Source: Rosa chinensis (Eukaryota; Streptophyta; Magnoliopsida; Rosales; Rosaceae). Taken from it: 64,000 nt of DNA. The position numbers and the translations under genes are program-made. Positions 21,937 to 33,354 of the stretch are shown here, piece by piece. The stretch is from NCBI RefSeq assembly GCF_002994745.2, contig NC_037092.1, positions 4,888,501 to 4,952,500 on the forward strand, given 5' to 3'. Below the pieces are notes generated by a model. The model was not told the origin of the DNA. It did no database searches and saw only the letters and a program-made list of their open reading frames with translations. Position 1 is the stretch's first letter. Each line of letters starts with the position of its first letter.

Positions 21937-24900
21937 AGTGGTATGTGAACCCAACATGACCTGATTTAACTGTCGAGTTGCCCAGTCTTTTGGTGTTTAC
22001 TGCATGAAAAGACGTACACTATAATCTTTATTAATTAAGCCAATTCTCAGGCACATGAATTAGAAGCAGATTCAACAAAATGTAAGAACTTCAAAGCAAG
22101 TAAACCTGTGAAAGAACTAAAATGTCAAAATGTATCAGGCATCATGCTAGGTGACCAAAGTATTAACATTTCTCAGCAATTCTCAGAAGAAGAAGAAGAA
22201 AAAAGTCTTCAAATCACAACCAAAAAATCCCACTCAAAAACAGAGGAAAAAAAAACAATTGATGCACACACCAATTCAAACGTACTTGACTTGAAATTTT
22301 CACTGAAAAGTTTTGCCAGGTATGTCTTGAGGATACAAAGAGGTTACTTTCAGCATATTTGTTACTTTCTAATTGTCTTATAACTATATTTCCGAGCAAT
22401 GTACGCGTTAAAGAGAAATAAAGGTCATCAATGAGTTTCACTTAGACAGCCTAAAGCAAGAGAAGTAAAAATGCAATTAGGGGGCAGATTAAAGGAAAAC
22501 CTAAATTCCAAGCAGGTAATTTCCTTTGGGAAAAGATTGAAAAAGATTAAAAATAAATAAATTATGGAATGATACAAAACTTCAAACATCATTATAGCTA
22601 AAAATAATTCGCACATAGATCAGCATATTAATATTGGAGTGATTATAGAATTACCTTGTCATTAACTTTCGTTTTATGAGACACCATCAACTGGAGAGAA
22701 GCATAAGCAAGATCTCACACGTTGCATCAACCAAGTACAAAAAACTTGCTAATGCTGATCTGTGAGGTTCCTCTAAACTTTCAAAAAACATAACATCACA
22801 TCTTGATAATGCGAACCCAAATAATGTGATTGTTTTCCTTGACCACTGAGATTATTTTCCTTAACCTGTATAGGAAACAAAATTAATGAAAACAAATTAA
22901 AGGATCAAACATATGAAAATAAAGAAACAAACAGAACCGAAGACAAAAGAGATATCTCTAACAACATGGGAGATATCTCTAACAAAACAGATGGCACAAT
23001 CACAAACAATCCCTATTTTTTTTTTTTAAAGTCTTTTGGCAATAGAAAATAAGGATTCAAATTAATGTATATAGTAAGTAGTAACTCAAGAAGCATAGAT
23101 TGTAACTTGCATATCAAAATGAGTAAAAAAGAATTTGCAGACCTCATAGTCTCTCTGTAGACCTTATGTCTAAGTATCTGTAAACAAATACAAAGGAAAA
23201 AAAATAGAGGCTTTTATGACCTTAAAGAGAGCAAACAAAGAAAACCTCAAAGCTGCACTAAATAAAAGTTATCAGAACCTCAATTCATATAACAGTAATA
23301 AGAACACCCAAAATAATAAATCTCAAAATGCTTAGATGGAGATAAGATCACAATCTAAATGGAAGAACTGAGGGAAGGAAAATAACAAACCTCAATCTAA
23401 TAATCTGTAAAACATAAATCCAGGGAGAGAATTGTTACCAGACCATGAGGAGGTAGAAACAAATCAAAATGAAAAAAGGGCCAATCAAGAACTTTAGTGA
23501 GATCTATCTCTAACCAAGAGGAAAAATCAGCAACATCAATATGACATGAATGTGTAAACGTAAAAATATGAATGGGAAAGCCAAAGGAACATCAGAATCA
23601 CTACCAAAACAGTAAACAAATTGAAAGGAAGACCAACATCGACATCTACGAATAATATATTCAAACACAATTATTAGTTGCAGTCCTAATTCATATCTAA
23701 CACAAAAAATGAAGAACCTAACCAATTTTGCTGGAAGCTCTTAGCAGATACACCATGGAATCCCAACTTTAGATAGCCACTGCCCTTTCCTTGTTTTCTT
23801 CCTGGATAGGATTTTAGACGACTACCCTGTTCAGGAACAAATAAAAAGAAGACCCAGAAAAAAATGCTAAAATCATCGCACACAGTCATAGTATCATCAA
23901 TTACTAACCCCAATCAAAGTAAACAAAGAAGAAGAATAAAAATTCTTTCTGCAAAAAACAATCTAATGAACAAAAAGATTATGCATACATTATCCCCTCG
24001 ACATGAAAAAAGAGAATTAAATTAAAAATAAAAAGAACTATGCAATTGGGAAACCAAATGAGTTCAATCGAGAAGAACAGAGGGATTAGATTACCTGGAA
24101 CCATAACTTCTTTGATATCTGCAAGATTCAAAGAAAACCACATTAAAAAATCAGTTAGGAAATTCCAAAAGGAAAAAAAAAGCGAAACATAAACAGAATG
24201 ATCATTCGACTGGAAGTCTCTAATGAAAACCAAACTTCAAAATTTACCCAATGCCAACCTCAAGTGAATCTACAAACTTTCAAAAAACATAACATCACAA
24301 ATAAGGACAATTCGGCAGGACCAAACCTATCCTCCTGGGTGGGTTTGATCCTTGATGGCAGAACATACTTTGATATTATAAATCAAACCCGTGATTGGAT
24401 TATAGAAAACCCGAGAAGATAACAAATTGAATCTGAAAAACGTAATTTGAAAATTACCCAATGGGAATTATCAAGTCTGCAATAGTGGATTCGTCTTCTA
24501 CTTGAGCAAAACAAAACCCAAAATCTGAAATGACCCAATGGCAATTAGCAAGTCTGCAAACCGTCACCCGATTTGTTTCTTTCTCTTTCTCCTCCTCCTG
24601 GGTTTGATTGTGCTCTGCTCTTCTTTCTTTCTGTGTATCTTATTTTCGTATGAACTGTAAGTTGGAAGAGGGATGAGTCCTGATGCATCCATTTGTACAC
24701 CGATTTTCTCCCACGTCGTCTTGTGCATCGATCTGTGTTGAGATCGTGGCCCGGCAGTTCTTCTCTAGTCTGGAGATCGTGCGCGACTGCGTCTTTGTTC
24801 TCTCTCTCTCTCCCCCCTCTCTTTTGCCGCAGAATTTGTTGGGAATTTTTTTTTTCCCTTCTCTTCTCTGCCGCAGCAGAATCCTTACCCCTTTATTTTA

Positions 24901-25027
24901 TTGTCAAGATTACCATCATATCCTTCATACAGTATTTATAGATTTATGGAGCTTTAATAAAGTATAGGCATTTCAGGTACTTCAAAAATTTAACCATTCT
25001 CTACAGAATTGGCTTAATTAATAAAGA
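21937..25027 (-). other. Helitron 5' region: promoter, leader or cargo
   Basis: There are 3 kb with no long open frame. On the minus strand there are exon-like pieces with matching splice signals. One is a 24-nt piece at about 24094-24117 between CTTGCAG and GTAATC. Another follows near 23725-23810 (KQGKGSGYLKLGFHG, VSAKSFQQNW). They may be leader exons of the Helitron transcript or pieces of a captured gene. I recognise no family. Confidence 0.4.
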
Positions 25028-25335
25028 CTAGCCCCTTAACATGTGCTCCGCACATGTCAATTGGCTTTTATTTTTATTTTTTTAAATTAAAAAAAGTTAC
25101 AGTAGTTTCTCTCCTGATTTTGAGAAAGTTTCTTCTTTTTTCATGAGAGGTATTGCAATATTTTGAGATATGATCGATATAGTGATATAGTCAATTGACT
25201 ATCTTATCCTCATATAGAAATAATTAGTTTATTAATATCTATATTATGTGAGGGCATATATGATAGTTCAAAATTTTAACTATTCCCTCAAGAATTGGCT
25301 TAATTATATAAGATAAATAACTTAATTAATAAAGA
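25028..25335 (-). mobile_element. Mini-Helitron (308 bp), non-autonomous
   Basis: It has the same 5' end, TCTTTATTAATTAAG, as the large Helitron (TC at 25335-25334, preceded by A on the minus strand). Its 3' end is CTAG at 25031-25028, with a hairpin at 25039-25057 (ACATGTGC and GCACATGT around TCC) seven bases away. It encodes nothing. The CTAG is followed directly by the TC of the large Helitron, giving a head-to-tail tandem. Confidence 0.85.
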
Positions 25336-25644
25336 TATCAATTAGGGTGCGGTATTGCCACCCTACCATTTTCTTTGTTCACCCTACAAATATTTGAATT
25401 ATTGAAATACTATATTACCCAAATGCAAAATGACTAATAAGTACACTAATTTTCTAAAATTTAAATCTTTAAGGAAAACTAAATACATAACTAATTAAAT
25501 ACAAAACTACTTAATTTCTCTTCTGATAACATTAATCTTCATATTCTCCATCCAAATTTCAATTTGTTACAATTTTCTTTTTTATCTTTTTGTTGCGTCC
25601 TCATCGTTAATTCGATATTCAATTCACAAAACTATTAGTGTTAA

Positions 25645-26144
25645 TGTAGATACCTCTACTAGCAAGCTACTTTGCTACATCACCAAGTATAAGTAACACC
25701 CTCTTTGGGACACCCACAAGCCATGGTGAGACCCAACCGAGACATGCATCCCGTAGCCCTATGTTCAAGCTACAGCCACGGTATCTGGAAGTGGCAAATA
25801 CATCGCCGGGAAGCCACCTTTCCGGCCTTGCAAAGTTGCCTTCACAAACATACTTTCTAGACTAAAATAGTAATTTCTACATCCCACATCTAAGAAAATG
25901 TAAAGGGAGATGACTTCCTTCACCTATAAAAGGAACTCTCCTCCCACATTCCACAACATCCCATTACACACTTTGTAATCCCCTTTGGGCCGCAAGGCCC
26001 AAACACACATAGTACAATATTCAAGTGGACGTAGTCTCCCGCTAAGGCTGGAGACGAACCACTATACTTCTTGTGTTACTCTCTCTCTCTCTCTCTCTTT
26101 CTCTAAAGCTAACTAGAGACCCTCTCGGATCTCTAACGTTAACA
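25645..26144 (+). repeat. 5' LTR of the LARD-like element
   Basis: It is 500 bp and has a promoter-like CTATAAAAGG at 25925-25934 and a short (CT)n near its end. It differs from the 3' LTR at roughly twenty sites by eye, plus the length of the CT run. Confidence 0.92.
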
Positions 26145-26160
26145 TTGGCGCTAGAAGCAC
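26145..26160 (+). other. Primer binding site candidate
   Basis: TTGGCGCTAGAAGCAC starts directly after the 5' LTR end. Position and TGG start fit a tRNA-complementary priming site; I did not identify the tRNA. Confidence 0.6.
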
Positions 26161-26464
26161 TCGGTCTTCCTTGCCTTGTATTCTCAATCAAGCCTTACAT
26201 CCGCCGCTATCCATCCTTTGCGGTAACAACAAAAATTCAAACATAAATTTGTTCCCAGTGCTTGCAAAGTTGTAGGGTTTCAAGTCAAAAAGTCAACGCA
26301 ACACCCACTCAAAACTTGAGCTCAGTCAACACCAATCAAGGTTGGTCAACGCTGCACCACTAAAAAAAAAAATAATAATAATTTAGCAACCTGGGTGTCT
26401 AACCTTCCGCGGTTCGCCGAAGTCAAGCGACACACTGGCCTTTCACGACAACATCATGCTAAGA

Positions 26465-26725
26465 GCTGCAATCCCAGCGGAATGAGGATCCTAGAGGAGC
26501 TTCAATCCCGGCGGAGTATGAGGATCCCAGCATCAATTGCAATCCCAGCGGAGTATGAGGATCCTAGCATCAGTTGCAATCCCAGCGGAGCTTTAGTCCC
26601 AGCAGAGTATGAGGATCCTAGCATTAGTTGCAATCCCAGCGAAGTTCAAGCCTAGCAGAGCTTCAATCCCAGCGGAGTCCAATCCCAGTGGAGTATGAGG
26701 ATCCCAGCATCAGTTGCAATCTCGT
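26465..26725 (+). repeat. Tandem repeat, about 37-bp unit, in the LARD interior
   Basis: There are irregular repeats of a unit containing CAATCCCAGCGGAGTATGAG and GATCCTAGCATCAG, with five to seven partial copies. The encoded frame is open but simple. Confidence 0.8.
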
Positions 26726-27894
26726 ACCTTGACCACGGCATTGAGGACCAAAACAAACTATTTGCGGTCATTCGCTGATCACATGCAGCGTCATGCTTGG
26801 ACAACTCCAACATGATTTGGGTACTTACATCAATTCCAACTCCAACTCGCTCTAAATCGGCATAAGATAAGTAACTATATCTTATCTTTTACGCTCTTGC
26901 AATTAAAGCCATTACCATGCCTTTACATGCTTTTACTACTTTTAAGCATGCCTACGAATATATCACACTTGATATGCTTTTACATGCTTCCATGACTTTA
27001 AGCATGCTTACAACTTGCGTCAATTTTAGTAGCACACTTACTAAGCTTACATACTATCGCCATGCCTTAACATGTCCCTATGATCCTTAAGCATGTCTAC
27101 AAAAATACAAAATGTTATTAGCAACTTTACTACAAGTACATGCTATACAACTATGCCATGCTTCTATTTAATTGCAACTCAATTAAATAAATATGTGATG
27201 CTTACTTTGACAAACTATGCCATGCTTATTTGTTGTCCATACAATTAGCAAGGTTTACATGTACACTATATGTAAAATATTTTGTCTAGCCTCTTGGCAA
27301 CCATATTTTGTTAAAACCTCCCCACGGGAAGGAGACCTAAACGGGTCTAAAAGCTCCACGAGTCTATGGTTCACGACCAACCACCAAGCGGTAAGGCAAC
27401 GCCTCATAATTACAATGACAGCTACGCGGCATTGCAATCAAGCTTTTCTCCTCCAGGAAAAAGTAAAGGAATCCGTTAAATCAGCCCACGGCAGCCATTG
27501 ATCTGGCGGTTAAACCCCCGACACTTGGGTATCAAAGATTAGGTTCGCTACCTAACACATATTGCTCATACGCAGCTCCCCTCATCAAACAATTTTCTGA
27601 CCATACGGAGGTCTATAGCCAGGAGTTGGGGACTCCTCGGAGAGCCTAGCAGGGGGCCCACCCGAAAGGGCATAAGCGCTCGCTCCGACAAAATTCTAGA
27701 TGGACAACGCACTTGCACTAATTATGCTCGACATACAGCCCAACATAATTAGCAACGGTTACGCTCATGCCTCAGGGCATCACCTTCGAGCTACTCGTTA
27801 ATGCCTCAAGGCATCACCCCCTAGCTTTCACTCTCTTGCCTCAGCGGCACAGCCGAGCTTTAACTCTCATGCCTCCGCGGCACCCCAGCGCTTC

Positions 27895-28440
27895 GCGTTC
27901 ACGCCTTCATGGCATCCCCGAGCTTCTCGCTCACGAGCTCTAATGCTCATGCGTTCGCGACACCCCGAGTTTCGCTCTCATGCCTTCACGACATCCCCGA
28001 GCTTCTCGCTTACGAGCTCTAACGTTCATGCCTCCGCAGCACCCCCGACCTTCGCGCTCATGCCTTTACGGCATCCCCGAGTTTCTTGCTCACGAGCTCT
28101 AACGCTCATGTTTCCACGGCACCCCCGAGCTTCGTGCTCATGCCTTCACGGCATCCCCGAGCTTCTCGCTCACGAGCTTTAACGCTCATGCCTTCGCTGC
28201 ACCCCCAAGCTTCCGCTCATGCCTTCCCGGCAACCATCTAGTTTTCCGCTCATGCCTTCCCGGCACCCCCGAGCTTTCCTCTCATGCCTTCCCGGCACCC
28301 CCGAGCTTCCCGCTCACGAGCTTTCCGCTCATGCCTTCCCGATAACCCTTGAGCTTCCCCTCACGCCTTCCCGGTACTCTCTAGCTTCCTGCTCACTAGC
28401 TCTAATGCTCACGCCTCCCCGACAATCCTGAGATTTACAC
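27895..28440 (+). repeat. Tandem repeat, about 80-bp unit decaying to shorter units
   Basis: A unit with CCGAGCTTCTCGCTCACGAG followed by CTCATGCCTTC recurs at about 27916, 27998, 28077 and 28157. Shorter, diverged copies continue to about 28440. The repeat is GC-richer than its surroundings. Confidence 0.85.
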
Positions 28441-29039
28441 TCACGTCTCCTCGACATAGTGCACATTAATGGAACATTGAATTCTTCTACCATTTGTCGT
28501 TTGCAACAAATCGAATTTTTTTCTCGTTCTATTAATACGAGCGAAAACCAAACAAACACAAGCGCTCGCGTATTCATCGTTCACGAAATTACAAACGCTT
28601 ACCTTCATGACACTCATGCAACTTACATTTCACGAGCGTATCCCCATCAAATTCGACCTCGTTCATTTCCTTGCGCGCGTCACACATTTTGCATATGCAA
28701 TCAATATGCTAACACGACCATATGCGCTCTCGATTCTATACGTCATAACCGATCGTACTCGGCGCCATCCACATGTATACATCAACATGTATCACGCACC
28801 TCACACATTCGTATGTGCCAACGCATATCAATGCAACTCACATTTGTTGCCCAATACAACAAGTATTCTACAGGTACGTGCTTTTGTCTTTGTTGTGCAG
28901 GTTCATGAGTCCCTTCTTGCTTACAGAGTTCGGGGACTTGTAGGGGCTGGGCGCCGCCCGGACGTTACTTATGCTTGATTACTTCATGTTTATAACTCCC
29001 CAACCAATAAGCTCCTCTTACTTGGGGACTTTGAGGACT

Positions 29040-29470
29040 TGTAGATACCTCTACTAGCAAGCTACTTTGCTGCATCACCAAGCATAAGTAACACCCTCTT
29101 TGGGACACCCACAAGCCATGGTGAGACCCAACAGAGACATGCATCCCGTAGCCCTATGTTCAAGCTACATCCATGGTATCCAGAAGTGGCAAATACGTCG
29201 CCGGGAAGCCACCTTTCTGGCCTTGCAAAGTTGCCTTCACAAACATACTTTCTAGACTAGAATAGTGATTTCTACATCCCACACCTAAGAAAATATATAG
29301 GGAGATGGCTTCCTTCACCTATAAAAGGAACTCTCCTCCCACATTCCACAACATCCCATTACACACTTTGTAATCCCCTTTGGGCCGCAAGGCCCAGACA
29401 CACATAGTACAATATTCAAGTGGACGTAGTCTCTCACTAAGGTGGGAGACGAACCACTATACTTCTTGTG

Positions 29471-29550
<80 letters not shown>

Positions 29551-29589
29551 AAGCTAACTAGAGACCCCCTCGAATCTCTAATGTTAACA
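29040..29589 (+). repeat. 3' LTR of the LARD-like element
   Basis: It is 550 bp, longer than the 5' copy mainly because its (CT)n tract at about 29474-29549 has expanded. It is preceded by the purine-rich CTTGGGGACTTTGAGGACT. Confidence 0.92.
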
Positions 29590-30343
29590 GTTAACTTCAT
29601 CAAAATCTTTATAATACCTTTATAAACACCGAAAGTAAAAAATTTAAAACACGAAAAAAAATCAATCTTTTTTTCATTGCTCATAGTAGCTTATTAATTT
29701 TTTAATATGGATTGAAATAAACGAACATTGAAATTGAATGGAAAAAAAAAATGGAAATAAATCAAATTATGATTTTATTAGGAAACTTTAATATATTTTA
29801 GGACGTCTTTTTAATTGTTATAAATTAAATGAAAAATTTTCGTTAAACAAAATTTCTTCTTTAATTTGATATGTCATATGATGGAGGATATTCCTGGAAA
29901 GAGAAATGGGTTGGATAAGTAAATCTAATAATTGAAATTAAAATATAGGGTGTAATGAGTAAGTAGGGTGAGCAAAGAAAATTATAGGGTGACAATACCC
30001 TCACCCTATCAATTATTAATCTTTAGTCCACCATGACTTGGGGATTATACCTCACAGGATACTAAACCCAAAACTAAATAATCTCCTCACAACTCCTTGG
30101 TCAATAGAAGAAAACGATAAAAGATGTCCTGTTGATCACGAATAGTTGAATACCAACAAGCCATCACTTTTACTTAATTTGTCAGCTTCTACCAAGTAGC
30201 ATTTGGAATGGCCGAACGGGTGCTATCTGCTAGTCAATACGAGTTGCCAAGTCGCATACTTAGACGCGCTTCGTAAGTTCGTATAATCTTCCATCACGTG
30301 GGAAAAACCCCATATCCCACGTACACACAATGTAAAACAACGT

Positions 30344-31146
30344 AGCACTGGGATCCATACACACGCGTGAGACTATTCAAGACAGGAAGCTTCTACGAAA
30401 CCATACTAATTGTGAACTTTCTTAAAGATTTAGGAATTAATTAACATGGCTTCCATCATTCTTAAATCCAATCCAAGGATTTGATATAATGTAATTTGAA
30501 ATGTTAAAATAACTAGAGCAAAGTAACAAAAATGTCATGATTGATCCACCAATTAGATTGTTTTTTTTTATAAAAAAAAATCATATTCATAAAACTCTTT
30601 TATTTGTAAGATATGAAGAATTAATGACAACAAACTTGTCGAACAATCTTAGCGTGTCTGTCTTGATTGTCTGACTGAAGACTGCCACCACACCATAATA
30701 GGAAGATAGGTGGTCATTATTTCATAATTAGCGTTGGGATACATACACCCACCTAAGACTATTCAGGACATCAAGCTTCTACGACCACAATAATTGTGAA
30801 CTTTCTTGAAGAGTTGTTCAGGGATCAATATGGCCAACCTCATACTTAATTGCATGTGGTTGGCTGGTTGCCATGTAAATCCAATCCAAGGATTTGGTAT
30901 AATGTAACGAATGTTAAGATAACTAGAGCAAAGTAAAAAATTGAGTTGAACAGCCATGTTATGATAACATGATTAATCCACTAATTAAATTTTAAAAAAA
31001 TAAAATTTCATACTTATAAGACCCATTTTACTTATTAATATGAATTAGCGACAACAGACTTGTCGAACAATATTCTTAACAATCTGACTGTTTGACTGAA
31101 GGCTGCCACCACATCGTAATATGGGTGAGTCATTATTTTATAATTA
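30344..31146. repeat. Tandem duplication of about 0.4 kb upstream of the PPO gene
   Basis: Copy 1 is about 30344-30730 and copy 2 about 30731-31146. Shared landmarks in order are AGACTATTCA, AAGCTTCTACGA, TTGTGAACTTTCTT, ATCCAATCCAAGGATTTG, ATAACTAGAGCAAAGTAA, CTTGTCGAACAAT and GACTGCCACCAC/GGCTGCCACCAC. The copies are diverged by substitutions and small indels. The duplication ends about 350 bp before the PPO TATA box, so it may hold upstream regulatory sequence. Confidence 0.85.
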
Positions 31147-31500
31147 AAAGAGAACCCAAACCTCTACAGTCTACCTAGCTATATTCGGATTTAAATTTGC
31201 CCACCACATTTATTTTGTGGTGATATCACCACTCTATTAAAATTTGTCACATCATATAGACTTAATTTAATATTTAAAATATAATTTTTTAATAAAATAT
31301 CATAATTAACTATAATTATGTTTTATAACACATAACAGCTTTATATTTAATAGTGAGCAAATTTAAATCCGATGTATTCCCACGTTAATGATGGTGCATG
31401 CATGGCAGTCCTATCGAATATTTTATTTGTCAACCATTCGGGGCTGCCTACCCTAATGTCTGCATCTGTATTATGGCAAGAAAAGTAAACCCAAACCCAC

Positions 31501-31507
31501 TATAAAG
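31501..31507 (+). promoter_or_regulatory. TATA box of the PPO gene
   Basis: TATAAAG lies 39 bases before the PPO start codon at 31546. The 5' leader would then be about 10-15 nt, short but plausible for plant PPO genes. Confidence 0.65.
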
Positions 31508-31545
31508 CCGTGCCCCCATGAGTTTTATACCCAAACCAGATCACC

Positions 31546-33354
31546 ATGGCTTCTCTATCATCTCCACCAGTCACCACAACAACCATTTCCTTTTCAAGTT
31601 CCCTCTCTTCTTTCTCTCAAACCAGTTCCCAAATTTCCTTAGTCCAAAACCCTAGGCTATCCTTAGTACGTGCCAAAATTTTATGCAAAGCCACAAACAG
31701 TAATCAAAACCCTAGCGATGGACAAAAACGTCCCCAAAAAAACCTAGACCGGAGAAATGTGCTCATTGGGCTCGGAGGCCTATACGGTGTTGGTCTTGGT
31801 GGCGCCGACCATTTCGCCTTTGCAAAGCCGGTGGCTCCACCGGACCTATCCAAGTGCGGAGCAGCAGACTTACCAACCGGTGCTCAACCAACAAATTGCT
31901 GCCCACCAATATCTGACAAGATAGTCGACTTCACCTTTCCTTCCTCCTCTCCACTCCGCGTCAGACCGGCAGCTCACACTGTTGATCAGGCCTATATCGA
32001 CAAATACTCCAAGGCCATTGAGCTCATGAAAGCCCTCCCCGACTCCGATCCACGCAGCTTTACTCAACAAGCCGATATTCACTGCGCTTACTGTGACGGC
32101 GCGTATGATCAAGTCAGTTTTCCTGATCTCGAGCTCCAAATCCACCAGTCATGGCTTTTCTTCCCCTTCCACAGATACTACTTATATTTCTACGAGAGAA
32201 TTCTCGGAAAACTCATCGGCGACCCCACATTCGCATTGCCATTTTGGAACTGGGACTCCCCTCCGGGAATGAAGCTGCCAGCCCTCTTCGCTGACCCAAG
32301 CTCGCCGCTCTACGATGAGCTCCGAAATGCCAACCACCAGCCTCCAGCGCTCCTTGACCTAGACTGGAACAGGACAGACGTACCGACCACCGAGGCTGAC
32401 CAAATATCAAGCAATTTGAAGATTATGTACAGGCAGATGGTGTCCAACGCCAAGAAACAGCAGCTCTTCTTTGGACAAGCTTACAGGGCTGGCACCGATC
32501 CAGATCCTGGAGCCGGCTCAATCGAGACTACTCCTCACGGGCCAATCCACGTCTGGACTGGTGATAACACCCAGCCCAATTACGAGGACATGGGAAACTT
32601 CTACTCTGCTGCTAGAGACCCTATTTTCTTCTCACACCATTCTAATGTCGATAGGATGTGGAGTGTATGGAAAACATTGGGTAAGAAGAACAAGGATATT
32701 ACGGATCCAGATTGGTTGGACACAGGGTTCCTATTCTATGACGAGAACGCGCAGCTTGTGCGAGTAAAGGTACGCGACTGCCTTGACTCCAAAAAGCTCG
32801 GATATGTGTACCAAGATGTGGACATTCCATGGTTGACGTCCAAACCAACACCGCGTAGGTCGAAGCTTGCGAAAGCAGCCAAGGCCATTGGGGTGGCGCG
32901 TGCAGCGACCTCCGGACCAAAGGTGGTGGGAAGAGGCGATTTTCCAATAAAGTTGGACTCGAAGATAAGTACTGTGGTAACGAGGCCAAAGCAGAAGAAG
33001 AGGAGTAAGAAGGAGAAGGAGGACGAGGAGGAGATACTTGTGATCGAAGGGATCGAGTTTGATAAAGATGTGGCGGTGAAGTTTGATGTGTACGTTAATG
33101 ACTTGGAAGACGATGATGAGCCGGGCAAGCCGGACGACAGTGAGTTTGCCGGGAGCTTCGTGAACGTGCCCCATAAGCATAAGGAGAAGAAGAAAAAGAA
33201 GAAGACTACGAGTTGCTTGCGGTTGGGGTTAACGGATTTATTGGAGGATTTGGGGGCTGAAGATGATGAGAGTGTGGTGGTGACTTTGGTGCCGAGGTAT
33301 GGGACCAAGTCTCTCAAGATTCGTAGCGTCAAAATTGAGTTTCTAGCTGATTGA
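31546..33354 (+). CDS. PPO: Polyphenol oxidase (catechol oxidase), chloroplast, intronless
   Basis: This is a 602-residue type-3 copper enzyme that oxidises o-diphenols to quinones in the thylakoid lumen, the basis of tissue browning and defence. Residues 1-93 are a two-part transit peptide: a Ser/Thr-rich stroma signal, a twin-arginine Tat signal (DRRNVLIGLGGL, 68-79), and a likely lumen cleavage after AFA (93). CuA ligands are H179, H200 and H209, with C183 placed for the Cys-His thioether. CuB has HGPIHVWTGD (331-340) and the HHSNVDRMW motif (364-372). The PPO1_DWL domain follows (DPDWLDTGFLF, near 388). A charged linker (about 475-497) leads to the C-terminal KFDV domain (VKFDVYVNDL, then CLRLGLTDLLEDLG), which shields the active site until cleaved. 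Length and single-exon structure fit Rosaceae PPOs. It appears functional. Confidence 0.97.
   Translation: MASLSSPPVTTTTISFSSSLSSFSQTSSQISLVQNPRLSLVRAKILCKATNSNQNPSDGQKRPQKNLDRRNVLIGLGGLYGVGLGGADHFAFAKPVAPPDLSKCGAADLPTGAQPTNCCPPISDKIVDFTFPSSSPLRVRPAAHTVDQAYIDKYSKAIELMKALPDSDPRSFTQQADIHCAYCDGAYDQVSFPDLELQIHQSWLFFPFHRYYLYFYERILGKLIGDPTFALPFWNWDSPPGMKLPALFADPSSPLYDELRNANHQPPALLDLDWNRTDVPTTEADQISSNLKIMYRQMVSNAKKQQLFFGQAYRAGTDPDPGAGSIETTPHGPIHVWTGDNTQPNYEDMGNFYSAARDPIFFSHHSNVDRMWSVWKTLGKKNKDITDPDWLDTGFLFYDENAQLVRVKVRDCLDSKKLGYVYQDVDIPWLTSKPTPRRSKLAKAAKAIGVARAATSGPKVVGRGDFPIKLDSKISTVVTRPKQKKRSKKEKEDEEEILVIEGIEFDKDVAVKFDVYVNDLEDDDEPGKPDDSEFAGSFVNVPHKHKEKKKKKKTTSCLRLGLTDLLEDLGAEDDESVVVTLVPRYGTKSLKIRSVKIEFLAD

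Larger units (their letters stand above)
15442..25027 (-). mobile_element. Autonomous Helitron, apparently intact
   Basis: This rolling-circle transposon is on the minus strand. Its 5' end is TCTTTATTAATTAAG (TC at 25027-25026). Its 3' end is CTAG at 15445-15442, preceded by a strong hairpin and followed by T, as expected for insertion between A and T. It is 9586 bp long. It encodes a full Rep-helicase with all key motifs and no premature stop after splicing. About 3 kb (22.0-25.0 kb) lies upstream of the likely start codon and may be promoter, leader with introns, or cargo. Its 5' end directly abuts the CTAG end of the small Helitron at 25028. Confidence 0.92.
25645..29589 (+). mobile_element. 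Non-coding LTR retrotransposon (LARD-like)
   Basis: The LTRs lie at 25645-26144 and 29040-29589. Both start TGTAGATACC and end TTAACA. The perfect target duplication GTTAA lies at 25640-25644 and 29590-29594. The 2.9-kb interior has no gag, protease, RT or integrase, only tandemly repeated stretches and short chance frames. It is a large non-autonomous derivative that would need enzymes from a relative. Confidence 0.92.
25345..30006. mobile_element. MULE-like TIR element interrupted by an LTR element
   Basis: The ends GGGTGCGGTATTGCCACCCT and its inverted partner (reverse complement GGGTGAGGGTATTGTCACCC) extend as TIRs for about 45 bp. A perfect 9-bp target duplication TATCAATTA lies at 25336-25344 and 30007-30015. 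Without the nested LTR element it is about 720 bp, AT-rich and non-coding. A second member of the family lies at 54716-55322. Confidence 0.9.

Noticed and set aside
28459..28978. Overlapping ORFs of 123-149 codons in the LARD
   Set aside because: No retroelement or other domain is visible, two frames are open at once, and the composition is simple.
29457..29684. Minus-strand ORF rich in RE dipeptides
   Set aside because: It is the translation of the (CT)n tract in the LARD 3' LTR, not a gene.
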